The position numbers were made by a program, and so were the translations under genes. A stretch of DNA of 64,000 nt from Streptomyces sp. CCM_MD2014 (GTDB lineage Bacteria; Actinomycetota; Actinomycetes; Streptomycetales; Streptomycetaceae). Every line of letters starts with the position of its first letter. Position 1 is the first letter of the stretch. The notes beneath the pieces were generated by a model that was not told where the DNA came from, made no database searches, and was given only the letters and a program-made list of their open reading frames with translations. Shown here in pieces: positions 34,611 to 42,693 of the stretch. The DNA is taken from contig NZ_CP009754.1 of the NCBI RefSeq assembly GCF_000772045.1, forward strand, positions 124,001 through 188,000, in the 5' to 3' direction.

Positions 34611-35839
34611 ACTCCATGCGCGAGAAGCCTTTACGCATCGGCGTGTTCGGCCTGCTCGGTGCCGGCAACAGCGGCAACGACGGGTCGCTCGAGGCGGTGC
34701 TCGACCACCTCCGTGCCACGCGTCCCGGGGCGGTCGTGGACGCGATGTGCGGCGGACCCGAGATCGTCGCGACCCGGTACGGGATCCCGGCGACACGGCT
34801 GAACTGGTATCGCGGGGAGTACCGCACCGCGTCGCGGGTGAGCGCGATGGCGGCCAAGGCCCTGGGCAAGCTCGTGGACGTCGTGCGCACCGCCGCCTGG
34901 GTGCGCCGGCACGACGCGGTGATCGTTCCGGGCACGGGTGTCCTGGAGACCACGCTGCCGCTGCGGCCGTGGGGCTTCCCGTACTCGTTGTTCCTGCTCT
35001 GCGCGACGGGCCGGCTCTTCGGCACCCGCGTCGCGCTGGTCAGCGTCGGCGCCGGGCCGATCGGCGACCGGCCGACCCGTATCCTGACGCGCTGGTCGAC
35101 GCGGCTGGCCGCGTACCGGTCCTACCGGGACGTCCAGTCGCGCGACGCGATGCGTGCGATGGGCGTGAACACCGCGCGGGACGAGGTCTACGCGGACCTG
35201 GTGTTCGCCCTGCCGGCGCCGGCGGGGAACGAGTCCGCGGGCATGCCCGGCCCGGTCTGCGTCGGCGTCATGGACTTCCACGGGAGCAACGACGAACGCG
35301 ACCGGGCCGAGGAGATCCACCGGCGCTACCTCGACGGGACGACGCGGTTCGTCCGCGCGCTGGTCGAGGAGGGCAGGCCGGTGCGGCTGCTCACCGGCGA
35401 CGAACTCGACCGGCCGGTGGCCGCCGCGATCGTCGACGCGGTGGGTTCGCCGCTGGTCACCGTCGCCGAGGCGGCCTCGCTGGCCGACCTGATGAAGGAG
35501 ACGGCGTGCGCCGACAGCGTGGTGGCGACGCGCTACCACAACATCGTCTGCGCCCTGAAGGTCGGCACACCGACCCTCGCCCTGAGCTACTCGGCGAAGA
35601 GCGACGTGCTCATGGCCGAGATGGGCATGGGCGCCTACTGCCACCCGGCCCGCGAGGCCGACGCCGACCGGCTCCTCGAACAGTTCCGCGAGCTGGAGCG
35701 GAACGCTGCGCGGGTGCGGCGGACCCTGGCCGAGCGCAACCTGGCCGTCGCCCGGCGCGTCGAGCGGCAGTTCACCGACCTGGCCGCGGCGCTGTTCCCG
35801 GCGACAGGACCCACCCACGCCCTGCGGGAGACACCATGA
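34607..35839 (+). CDS. polysaccharide pyruvyl transferase family protein
   Basis: The product is 410 aa of the CsaB/WcaK family, which attaches a pyruvate ketal from PEP to a sugar. Visible marks are FGLLGAGNSGNDGS at the N-terminus, ALVSVGAGPIGDR, VYADLVFALP and the C-terminal ATRYHNIVCALKVGTPTLALSYSAKSD, with the conserved RYHN histidine. Codon 9 is TTA, so translation should need the bldA tRNA. It overlaps both neighbours by 4 bp. It would make the polymer more acidic. Confidence 0.88.
   Translation: MNSMREKPLRIGVFGLLGAGNSGNDGSLEAVLDHLRATRPGAVVDAMCGGPEIVATRYGIPATRLNWYRGEYRTASRVSAMAAKALGKLVDVVRTAAWVRRHDAVIVPGTGVLETTLPLRPWGFPYSLFLLCATGRLFGTRVALVSVGAGPIGDRPTRILTRWSTRLAAYRSYRDVQSRDAMRAMGVNTARDEVYADLVFALPAPAGNESAGMPGPVCVGVMDFHGSNDERDRAEEIHRRYLDGTTRFVRALVEEGRPVRLLTGDELDRPVAAAIVDAVGSPLVTVAEAASLADLMKETACADSVVATRYHNIVCALKVGTPTLALSYSAKSDVLMAEMGMGAYCHPAREADADRLLEQFRELERNAARVRRTLAERNLAVARRVERQFTDLAAALFPATGPTHALRETP
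34631..34633 (+). promoter_or_regulatory. TTA (bldA) codon, codon 9 of the pyruvyltransferase
   Basis: In the frame from ATG 34607 the ninth codon is TTA (Lys-Pro-Leu-Arg). It is the only TTA codon I found in confident genes of the window. In Streptomyces TTA is read only by the developmentally regulated bldA tRNA, so an early TTA can gate translation of this and perhaps the overlapping downstream genes. Confidence 0.85.
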
Positions 35840-36387
35840 AGGCGACAGAAGTTCCCCCGATCGCCGGCGCATACCTGTTCGAACCGGTGCCGCACGCCGA
35901 CGAACGCGGCTTCTTCTGCCGCACGTTCGACGCCGACGTGATCCGCTCGGTGGGTCTCGATCCGGCCGCCTTCGTGCAGGACAGCGTGTCCCGCTCGGTC
36001 CGGGGCGTGCTGCGCGGCATGCACCTGCGTTCCGGCGCGGGTGAGGCCAAGCTGGTGCGGTGCTCGCACGGCAGGATCTTCGACGTCGTCGTGGACCTGC
36101 GGCCGGACTCGCCCACCTACCTGGGCCTGGCCACCTTCGAGCTGTCCGGCGAGACCCAGGCGACCCTGTACGTCCCGGCGGGGTGTGCGCACGGCTTCCA
36201 GTCGCTGACGGACACCTCGGACGTCTCGTACCGGATCGACCGGCCGCACGATCCCGCCGAGGACGTGACGATCGCCTTCGACGACCCGGACCTCGCCATC
36301 GACTGGCCGCTGCCGGTCACCTCGATGTCCGAGCGGGACCGGCGGGCACCGAGCCTCGCCGAGGTCCTCAAGCACAGGGAAGGGTGA
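35836..36387 (+). CDS. dTDP-4-dehydrorhamnose 3,5-epimerase family (RmlC-like)
   Basis: The product is 183 aa with a cupin fold. It has RGVLRGMHLR with catalytic His63, and LYVPAGCAHGFQSLTD of the active-site barrel. RmlC normally has RGLHYQ and acts on dTDP-4-keto-6-deoxyglucose. Here it probably epimerises the keto sugar of the module, at C3, C5 or both. No RmlA/B/D accompany it, so the substrate may be a CDP or other nucleotide sugar. It overlaps both neighbours by 4 bp. Confidence 0.87.
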   Translation: MKATEVPPIAGAYLFEPVPHADERGFFCRTFDADVIRSVGLDPAAFVQDSVSRSVRGVLRGMHLRSGAGEAKLVRCSHGRIFDVVVDLRPDSPTYLGLATFELSGETQATLYVPAGCAHGFQSLTDTSDVSYRIDRPHDPAEDVTIAFDDPDLAIDWPLPVTSMSERDRRAPSLAEVLKHREG

Positions 36388-37721
36388 AGCACGCAGTGAA
36401 CGCGGAAGAGCCGAGTCTGCCCCGGTCGCGGCAGGCGAACGAGCGGCTGCACGCCATGGTCCCCGGAGGCGCGCACACCTACGCCAAGGGCGACGACCAG
36501 TACCCGGAGAACCTGGCCCCGGTGATCAGCCACGGCAGCGGTGCCCACGTGTGGGACGTCGACGGCAACCGGTACATCGAGTACGGCTCGGGCCTGCGGT
36601 CGGTCAGCCTCGGGCACGCCCACCCCCGGGTCACGGAGGCCGTGCGGCGCGAACTCGACCGGGGCAGCAACTTCGTCCGGCCGTCCGTCGTGGAGGTCGA
36701 GGCCGCGGAGCGCTTCCTGGCGACGGTGCCGACCGCCGAGATGGTGAAGTTCGCGAAGAACGGCTCCGACGCCACCACCGCCGCGGTGCGCCTGGCCCGT
36801 GCGGCCACCGGGCGGTCCCGGGTGGCCGTCTGCGCCGACCATCCGTTCTTCTCCGTCGACGACTGGTTCATCGGCACCACGCCGATGTCCGCCGGTGTTC
36901 CGGCGGCGACCGACGAACTGACCGTGGCGTTCCCCTACGGGGACCTGGCCGCCACGGAGGAACTGCTCGTCCGGTACCGGGACGAGGTGGCCTGCCTGAT
37001 CCTCGAACCCGCCACGCACACGGAGCCGCCGCCCGGGTACCTCGCGGGGCTGCGCGCTCTGGCCGACCGGCACGGCTGCGTACTGGTCTTCGACGAGATG
37101 ATCACCGGGTTCCGCTGGTCGGAGGCGGGCGCCCAGAGTCTGTACGGCGTCGTCCCCGACCTCTCCACGTTCGGCAAGGCGCTGGGCAACGGGTTCGCCG
37201 TGTCCGCGCTGGCCGGGCGCCGCGAGCTGATGGAGCGGGGCGGGCTGCGTCACTCCGGCGAGCGGGTCTTCCTGCTGTCCACCACGCACGGTGCGGAGAC
37301 GCACGCGCTGGCGGCCGCGATGGCGGTGCAGGCCACGTACGTCGAGGAGGGCGTCACCGCGCGGCTGCACGCCCTCGGGGAGCGGCTGGCGGCCGGTGTC
37401 CGCGAGGCGGCGGCCGGGATGGGCGTCGGCGACCATGTCGTCGTCCGGGGCCGGGCCAGCAACCTGGTCTTCGCCACCCTCGACGAGAACGGGCGGCCGT
37501 CGCAGGAGTACCGCACCCTGTTCCTGCGCCGGCTCCTCGCGGGCGGGGTGCTGGCCCCGTCGTTCGTGGTGAGCGGCGCGCTCAGCGAGGCGGACGTCGA
37601 TCAGACGATCGACGTGGTGGCCCAGGCGTGCGCGGTGTACCGGAAGGCGCTGGACGCCGCCGATCCCACGCCCTGGATGGGCGGGCGTGCGGTGAAGCCG
37701 GTTTTCCGCCGCCTGGCGTGA
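36384..37721 (+). CDS. class III aminotransferase, glutamate-1-semialdehyde aminomutase-like
   Basis: The product is 445 aa. It shows the HemL-like pattern: ANERLHAMVPGGAHTYAKGDDQYPE, MVKFAKNGSDATTAAVRLARAATG, LVFDEMITGFRW (PLP aspartate) and STFGKALGNGF with the Schiff-base Lys265. It is not the housekeeping haem enzyme: it is the last gene of a glycan operon, so it probably installs an amino group on a keto sugar or small side chain. GTG at 36384 overlaps the preceding stop; GTG at 36396 is an alternative start. It ends the polysaccharide transcript. Confidence 0.87.
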   Translation: MKHAVNAEEPSLPRSRQANERLHAMVPGGAHTYAKGDDQYPENLAPVISHGSGAHVWDVDGNRYIEYGSGLRSVSLGHAHPRVTEAVRRELDRGSNFVRPSVVEVEAAERFLATVPTAEMVKFAKNGSDATTAAVRLARAATGRSRVAVCADHPFFSVDDWFIGTTPMSAGVPAATDELTVAFPYGDLAATEELLVRYRDEVACLILEPATHTEPPPGYLAGLRALADRHGCVLVFDEMITGFRWSEAGAQSLYGVVPDLSTFGKALGNGFAVSALAGRRELMERGGLRHSGERVFLLSTTHGAETHALAAAMAVQATYVEEGVTARLHALGERLAAGVREAAAGMGVGDHVVVRGRASNLVFATLDENGRPSQEYRTLFLRRLLAGGVLAPSFVVSGALSEADVDQTIDVVAQACAVYRKALDAADPTPWMGGRAVKPVFRRLA

Positions 37722-37766
37722 CGTGAGGTGAACGGCGGCGGAGGGACGACACCGTCTGGCGGGGCG

Positions 37767-38594
37767 TCAGCGGCACTGCCGGCGACCGGCGTCGGCCCTC
37801 CGGTCGCCCTGCCGCTCGTCCGTTCGTTCGTGCGTTCGTTCAACCGGTCGTTCAGCCGTCCGGTCGGCCCCGTAGGACGCCTGCCGGACGGTGCTCGGGT
37901 CGGTCAGCCGGTCGGCCGTCCGGTCGACCAGCCACGCGGTGACCGGCAGCACCGCCATCGCGGTGCACCAGCCCCCGAGCGTGTCGGTCGCGTAGTGCGA
38001 GCCCAGGGCGACCTGCGCCCAGCCCATGAGCGCGCCGGCCGCCAGCCCCGCGGCGAACACCAACGGCACACCTGACGCCCTGCCCAGGCCGAGCCGGCCG
38101 GTCGCGAGCAGCGACAGCATGAGGGCGAGGGCGGTGAGGAAGGCGGTGTGCCCGCTCGGGTAGGACAGGTTGTCGCCGTGGATGGTGCGTCCCACCACCG
38201 GTTTGAGCAGTGTCGTCGTTCCCACGGTCAGGCCGGAGCCGGTCACGAGGAACGCCGCCGCGCGCGGGTCCCGAAGCAGCAGACAGCCCGTCACCAGGGC
38301 CGCGACCAGGAGCACGGCTCCCACGGGCTCCCCCAGGAAGTCCGTGACCACGGCGACGTGCCGCCACGGCGGGCCCATCCCGTCCACCGCCGCCCAGATC
38401 CGCCCGTCCGTCGGGCTCGGACCGCTTTCGCCGGCGTACCCGGCCCCGAGGACGACGACCACCAGCGCGGCGAGGCACGCGACCAGTCCGAACCACACGC
38501 GCAGCGACGGCGGCAGCACCGCGGACACCGACCGGCCGGTCGCGCGCCCACCGCCCCCGGGGGACCTGCCGCACACTCCCACGTTCTCGTCCAC
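37767..38594 (-). CDS. PAP2-superfamily phosphatase with Arg/Glu/Thr-rich tail
   Basis: The product is 275 aa with about five membrane helices. The phosphatase motifs are KPVVGR (partner of P1), YPSGHTAF (P2) and the P3-like GSHYATDTLGGW. It may dephosphorylate undecaprenyl pyrophosphate or another lipid phosphate, which would recycle the carrier used by the adjacent polysaccharide system. It is convergent with that operon (45 bp gap). The cytoplasmic C-terminus has short periodic units such as TAERPVERTHERTDER, encoded by repetitive CGTTCGTTC-type DNA. Confidence 0.87.
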   Translation of the reverse strand: MDENVGVCGRSPGGGGRATGRSVSAVLPPSLRVWFGLVACLAALVVVVLGAGYAGESGPSPTDGRIWAAVDGMGPPWRHVAVVTDFLGEPVGAVLLVAALVTGCLLLRDPRAAAFLVTGSGLTVGTTTLLKPVVGRTIHGDNLSYPSGHTAFLTALALMLSLLATGRLGLGRASGVPLVFAAGLAAGALMGWAQVALGSHYATDTLGGWCTAMAVLPVTAWLVDRTADRLTDPSTVRQASYGADRTAERPVERTHERTDERQGDRRADAGRRQCR

Positions 38595-38811
38595 TCCCCC
38601 GCGTCGCCCGGCTCACGGGCGGTCCCACCGGTCACCCTCGGTTCGAGGCCACCGTAACCGCTCCCGCGGACCTGATAACAGCCGATTCGGGCCATTGGAC
38701 AAAGGGTGCCGGGAAATGTTCGGCGGTGTCCCGGACATCCCCTCGCCCCGGGGGCCGCGAGGCGCCGAAAAGGGTCGTCGGGCAGTGCGACGTCCCTGCT
38801 AGGGTGCGCGG

Positions 38812-39246
38812 ATGCCGTCGATCAAGCAGGTCCAGATCACCTTCGACTGTGCGTCGCCCGAGCGCGTCGGCCGTTTCTGGTGCGAGGTGTTGGGGTACGT
38901 CGCGGTGTCGCCGCCGGAAGGGTTCGCCACCTGGGACGATTTCAACCGCTCCCTGCCTCCCGAGGACCGGGACGCGTGGTTCGCGTGCAGTGATCCCTCC
39001 GGGGTGGGCCCGCGCCTGTACTTCCAGCGCGTTCCCGAGGGGAAGGTCGCCAAGAACCGGGTCCATCTCGACGTGCGGGCCGGCACCGGACTGGTGGGAG
39101 ACGAGCGCCTCGCCACGCTCGAGGCCGAATGCGCGCGGCTGGTCGCACTCGGCGCGGTCAAGCAGCGGGTGCTGGTCGCCGACGAGGAGAACGAGTCCTG
39201 CATCCTGATGCAGGACGTCGAGGGCAACGAGTTCTGTCTCGACTGA
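38812..39246 (+). CDS. VOC-family (glyoxalase-like) protein
   Basis: The product is 144 aa with the paired beta-alpha-beta-beta-beta modules of the VOC superfamily: IKQVQITFDCASPERVGRFWCEVLGY opens the first and NRVHLDVRAG the second, ending VEGNEFCLD. The His in HLDV and the Glu in NEFCL are the usual metal-ligand positions. The substrate is unknown. It stands alone: the 217 bp upstream contains nothing I can define, and the next gene is convergent. Confidence 0.85.
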   Translation: MPSIKQVQITFDCASPERVGRFWCEVLGYVAVSPPEGFATWDDFNRSLPPEDRDAWFACSDPSGVGPRLYFQRVPEGKVAKNRVHLDVRAGTGLVGDERLATLEAECARLVALGAVKQRVLVADEENESCILMQDVEGNEFCLD

Positions 39247-39263
39247 GCACATCTCCCTCGGCG

Positions 39264-40079
39264 TTACGGCTTGCGGGCCATCCCGGCGGCGATGAGACGC
39301 TCCCACACGGTCAGCTCCCGCTGCCCGCCCTTCCAGGGAGTGCCGGCCTCCTCGGAACGCCACAGGGGCGCCGGCACTATCCCGGGCTCCAGGATGTCCA
39401 GACCGTCCAGCAGGGCCCCGATCTCCGCGTCGGTCCGCCACCGGCCGCGGCCGAACGTCGCCTGGAGGACCTTCTCGGCCTCCGCCGTCTCCGGGTTGTT
39501 CCCGGAGCGGAAGTGACTGACGAAGAAGCAGCTTCCGGACGGCACCCGGTCGCGCCAGTAGCGGACGATCCCGGCGGGGTCCTCGTCGTCGTTGACGTGG
39601 TGGAGGATGGCGCTGAACATGACGGCGACGGGGCGGTCGAAGTCGATCAGTTCCCGGGTGTCCGGGTGGTTCCTGATCCCCTCGGGATCGCGCACGTCGA
39701 CGGGTACGACCCGGGTCCGGTCGTTCTCCTCCAGCAGCGCCCGGCCGTGGACGAGCACCTGGGGATCGGTGTCGACGTACACCACGCGGGCGTCCGGCAC
39801 CCGCCGCTGCGCGACCTGGTGCACGTTGTCGGCGGTGGGCAGGCCGCTGCCCAGGTCGATGAACTGCCGCACCCCGGTCGTCGTGACGATCTCCGTCACC
39901 GCCCGGGTCAACGCCGCGCGGTTGGCGAAGGCGATCGCGACCGATCCGGGAAGGTCCCGCTTGAACACGTCGCCGATCTCCCGGTCCACGGCGTAGTTGT
40001 CCTTGCCGCCGAGCAGGTAGTCGTAGACGCGGGCGATGCTGGGCCTGGTGCTGTCGATCGCGGAACTGTCTCCCGTCAT
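39264..40079 (-). CDS. SAM-dependent methyltransferase of the DUF574 family
   Basis: The product is 271 aa. The actinobacterial DUF574 signature RPSIARVYDYLLGGKDNYAVDR opens it, followed by the SAM site RQFIDLGSGLPT and VVYVDTDPQVLVHGRALL. Streptomyces genomes carry dozens of these with unknown substrates, often beside regulators. The ATG at 40079 fits the family start; longer upstream starts would run into the promoter of the HEAT gene. It is divergent from that gene across ~97 bp. Confidence 0.88.
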   Translation of the reverse strand: MTGDSSAIDSTRPSIARVYDYLLGGKDNYAVDREIGDVFKRDLPGSVAIAFANRAALTRAVTEIVTTTGVRQFIDLGSGLPTADNVHQVAQRRVPDARVVYVDTDPQVLVHGRALLEENDRTRVVPVDVRDPEGIRNHPDTRELIDFDRPVAVMFSAILHHVNDDEDPAGIVRYWRDRVPSGSCFFVSHFRSGNNPETAEAEKVLQATFGRGRWRTDAEIGALLDGLDILEPGIVPAPLWRSEEAGTPWKGGQRELTVWERLIAAGMARKP

Positions 40080-40123
40080 GGCCCCATCCTCTCCCCCGAA
40101 GCACCGCCCCGACCACCACTTCT

Positions 40124-40154
40124 TTGACCTTGACACGGTGACAAGGTCTTCACT
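40124..40154 (+). promoter_or_regulatory. MerR-type promoter with 23-bp near-perfect dyad
   Basis: A TTGACC -35 element (40124-40129) overlaps a 23-bp dyad at 40126-40148, arms GACCTTGACAC and GTGACAAGGTC, with one mismatched pair. A weak -10 (TTCACT, 40149-40154) follows after a 19-bp spacer. A long spacer filled by a dyad is the hallmark of MerR-activated promoters, and a MerR gene is the second gene downstream, so autoregulation is very likely. Confidence 0.75.
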
Positions 40155-40176
40155 GGCCGCCGAGGAGGTGGTCCCG

Positions 40177-40851
40177 ATGACCATGACGAGACAGGGCGGG
40201 GACCCGATGCGGGCGCTCCGGGGTCTGGAGGACGGGCGTGCGTCCGTACGGCTGCGGGCGGCCCTGGCCGTCGGCTCGGCGCCGGACCCGGGCTTCGTGG
40301 ACAAGCTCGTCGAGCGGTCCGCGATCGAGCCGGAGTTCTTCGTCCGCGACATGCTGACCTGGGCGCTCACCCGTCACCCGGTGTCCATGACGCTCCCCCG
40401 GCTGGTCCGCGAGATCCGCTCGCAGCGCCCGCAGGCGCGGAGCCAGGCGCTGCACACGCTGTCCAAGATCGGGGACCGGCGGGCGTGGCCGGCGATCACA
40501 CCGGCGGTGCTGTCCGACGCGGACGACGAGGTGGCGCGCAGTGCCTGGCGGGCCGCGGTCGTACTCGTCCCCGACGGGGAGGAGGCCGCCCTGGCCGCGG
40601 CGCTGGTGACGCAGCTGGGGCGCGGGGACCGGGAGACGCAGTCGAGTCTCAGCCGGGCACTGGTCGCACTGGGCGAGGCGGCGACGGCGGTGGTGCTGGA
40701 GGACGCGGCGAGCACGTCGGCCCCGCCGGTGCGTGCCCACGCCCTCGCCACGCAGCGGCTGCTGCGCGACCCCGACAGCGGGTTCGAGGCGGCGATCGAG
40801 GAGGCGAAGCGCGTCGTGGCTCTCGGCGGGGCGGGTGACGGGGGACGATAG
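40177..40851 (+). CDS. HEAT-repeat protein
   Basis: The product is 224 aa and almost entirely helical, with five or six HEAT-like units (for example GLEDGRASVRLRAALAVGSA, RPQARSQALHTLSKIGDRRA, DADDEVARSAWRAAVVLV). There is no catalytic motif or membrane segment, so a protein-binding scaffold is likely. The ATG at 40177 has GAGGAGG upstream. The gene ends 3 bp before the MerR-HEAT gene, so both are one transcript, and the two proteins share the HEAT architecture and may pair with each other. Confidence 0.83.
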   Translation: MTMTRQGGDPMRALRGLEDGRASVRLRAALAVGSAPDPGFVDKLVERSAIEPEFFVRDMLTWALTRHPVSMTLPRLVREIRSQRPQARSQALHTLSKIGDRRAWPAITPAVLSDADDEVARSAWRAAVVLVPDGEEAALAAALVTQLGRGDRETQSSLSRALVALGEAATAVVLEDAASTSAPPVRAHALATQRLLRDPDSGFEAAIEEAKRVVALGGAGDGGR

Positions 40852-40854
40852 AAG

Positions 40855-41943
40855 GTGTTGATCGGTGAGGTGGCGCGACGGTCCGGGGTCAGTGCCCGCA
40901 TGCTCAGGCATTACGAGTCGCTCGGCCTGGTGCGGCCCTCGGGCCGCACGGGCTCGGGTTATCGGGAGTACTCCCAGGACGACATCCGGCGGATCTTCCA
41001 CATCGAGAGCCTGCGCTCGCTCGGGCTGTCGCTGCGCGAGATCGGCCGCGCGCTCGACGAGCCCGGCTTCGCGCCCTCGGCGCTCGTCGAGGACCTGGTC
41101 CGGCGGACACGCGAACGCATCGCGGCGGAGACCGAGTTGCTCACCCGGCTGCGCCGGATCGACGCCGCGAGCCCGGCCGGCTGGGAGGACGTCCTCCAGG
41201 TCGTCGCGCTTCTCCAGGCGCTGGGTTCGAAGAGCGCGGACGCCCGTCAGCGCGCGGCGCTGTCCGCGGCCCACGAGGCCGCGGTGCCGGTGGAGGCCCT
41301 GGTGGAGGCGGTGTTGAGCGAGGCGGACCACAACGTCGCCGGAACTCTCAGGTGGGCGCTGGCACGTGCGGGCGACGAGCCCGCGGCACTGCTGGCGGAG
41401 GGTCTCGCGTCTCCGGTGCCCGCGGTGCGGGAACGTGCGGTCAAGGCCCTCGCCGAGCTGCCCGGCGATGAGGCCGCCGCACAGTTGCGGCACGCGCTCG
41501 ACAGTCCGGACGCCGTGGTGCGCGGACACGCCGCACCGGCGCTGGGGTCGCGTGGGGTGAGCGATGCGGTTCCGACGCTGATCGACATGGTCGTGGAGGG
41601 GCGGAACGACACCGACGCGGCCGACGCGCTGAGCGTGCTGGCGGCCGACGCCACGACGGCGGACCGGATCGCGAACGCACTCGTCGGCCGCATCGCCCAC
41701 GACAGCACCGGAGCGCCCGCGCGCGGCCGGCTGACCCAGGCGCTGGCGGGCATCCCCGGTGAGAGGGCGTCCGGTGCCCTGGTGGAGCTGACCGAGGACG
41801 AGGACCGCGCGGTCGCGCTGACCGCGACGTATCTGCTGCGGCTGCGCGAAGCCGGTGACGTCCCGGCCGAAAAGGCTTCGACAGGGTCCTGCGCGCCCGG
41901 CACAATCGCCGACCGTGACGAGCAGCGAACTGTGGAGCCGTGA
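40855..41943 (+). CDS. MerR-family regulator fused to HEAT repeats
   Basis: The product is 362 aa. Residues 1-70 are a canonical MerR DNA-binding domain (LIGEVARRSGVSARMLRHYE, GYREYSQDDIRRIFHI), followed by a dimerisation helix to ~115. The rest (~125-340) is a run of HEAT units (VPAVRERAVKALAELPGDEA, DAVVRGHAAPALGSRGVSDA) in place of a small ligand domain. GTG at 40855 follows GGGGGA; TTG at 40858 is the alternative. I infer that it controls the dyad promoter at 40124-40154 and that the HEAT part senses a protein, perhaps the upstream HEAT protein. Confidence 0.87.
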   Translation: MLIGEVARRSGVSARMLRHYESLGLVRPSGRTGSGYREYSQDDIRRIFHIESLRSLGLSLREIGRALDEPGFAPSALVEDLVRRTRERIAAETELLTRLRRIDAASPAGWEDVLQVVALLQALGSKSADARQRAALSAAHEAAVPVEALVEAVLSEADHNVAGTLRWALARAGDEPAALLAEGLASPVPAVRERAVKALAELPGDEAAAQLRHALDSPDAVVRGHAAPALGSRGVSDAVPTLIDMVVEGRNDTDAADALSVLAADATTADRIANALVGRIAHDSTGAPARGRLTQALAGIPGERASGALVELTEDEDRAVALTATYLLRLREAGDVPAEKASTGSCAPGTIADRDEQRTVEP

Positions 41944-42661
41944 GACCGCCGACCGCTACGACGCCGAGGAGGCCGAGACCGGGATGGCCTCCGCCGCCGT
42001 CCTCGGACCGACCCTCGACTTCCTCACCGAACTGGCCGGAGACGGCCGGGCGCTGGAGTTCGCCATCGGAACCGGCCGCGTGGGCGTCCCGCTGCGGGAA
42101 CGGGGTGTGCCGGTGGTGGGCATCGAGCTCTCCGCACACATGGCGGCGGTCCTGCGCCGAAAGACCGACGAGGAGAGCCTGCCGGTGGCCCTCGGGGACA
42201 TGGCCACGACCGTCGTCCCCGGCGAGTTCACCCTGGTCTACCTCGTCTACAACACCATCACCAACCTGCTCACCCAGGACGAGCAGGTCGAGTGCTTCCG
42301 CAACGCGGCACGTCATCTGAGCCCCGGCGGCCGGTTCGTCATCGAGCTGGGCGTGCCACCGCTGCGGTTCCTGCCGCCGGGACAGGTCGCGGTGCCGTTC
42401 GACGTCTCGGAGCGGCATCTGGGCTTCGACACCTTCGACCTGGTCGAACAGGTCCTCGTCTCGCACCACTTCACCCGCGACCCGGACGACGGCACCTACC
42501 GTCGCGCCAACTCCCGGCACCGGTACGCCTGGCCGGCGGAGCTCGACCTGATGGCACGGATCGCCGGGCTGGAGCTGGAGCGCCGCGTCGGGGACTGGGA
42601 CGGGACTCCGTTCACCCAGGACTCCCCGAAGCACATCTCGGTGTGGCGCAAGGTCGCCTGA
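41915..42661 (+). CDS. class I SAM-dependent methyltransferase
   Basis: The product is 248 aa with a Rossmann-like methyltransferase core: RALEFAIGTGRVGVPL (motif I, with AIGTG for the usual GxGxG), VVGIELSAHM and FTLVYLVYNTITNLLTQDEQ. The substrate is unknown. GTG at 41915 lies within the 3' end of the MerR-HEAT gene (29-bp overlap), suggesting it is the third gene of that transcript. It ends with PKHISVWRKVA, common in this subfamily. Confidence 0.83.
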   Translation: MTSSELWSRETADRYDAEEAETGMASAAVLGPTLDFLTELAGDGRALEFAIGTGRVGVPLRERGVPVVGIELSAHMAAVLRRKTDEESLPVALGDMATTVVPGEFTLVYLVYNTITNLLTQDEQVECFRNAARHLSPGGRFVIELGVPPLRFLPPGQVAVPFDVSERHLGFDTFDLVEQVLVSHHFTRDPDDGTYRRANSRHRYAWPAELDLMARIAGLELERRVGDWDGTPFTQDSPKHISVWRKVA

Positions 42662-42693
42662 CGCGATGAGGGCTCCGTCGTACGGCCCGGCCC

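Noticed and set aside
17148..37721. An aminoglycoside or NRPS-type natural product cluster, suggested by AsnB, C-methyltransferase, aminotransferase and deacetylase genes.
   Set aside because: Wzx, Wzy, Wzz-like and initiating phosphoglycosyltransferase genes in the same transcript show polysaccharide assembly; no scaffold synthase is present.
36384..37721. Housekeeping hemL for haem synthesis.
   Set aside because: It is the last gene of a glycan operon, without other hem genes. The family also includes sugar-module aminotransferases.
37801..37870. A CRISPR-like or tandem repeat array.
   Set aside because: The short CGTTCGTTC-type repeats lie in frame inside the PAP2 phosphatase gene and encode a periodic tail; there are no spacers.
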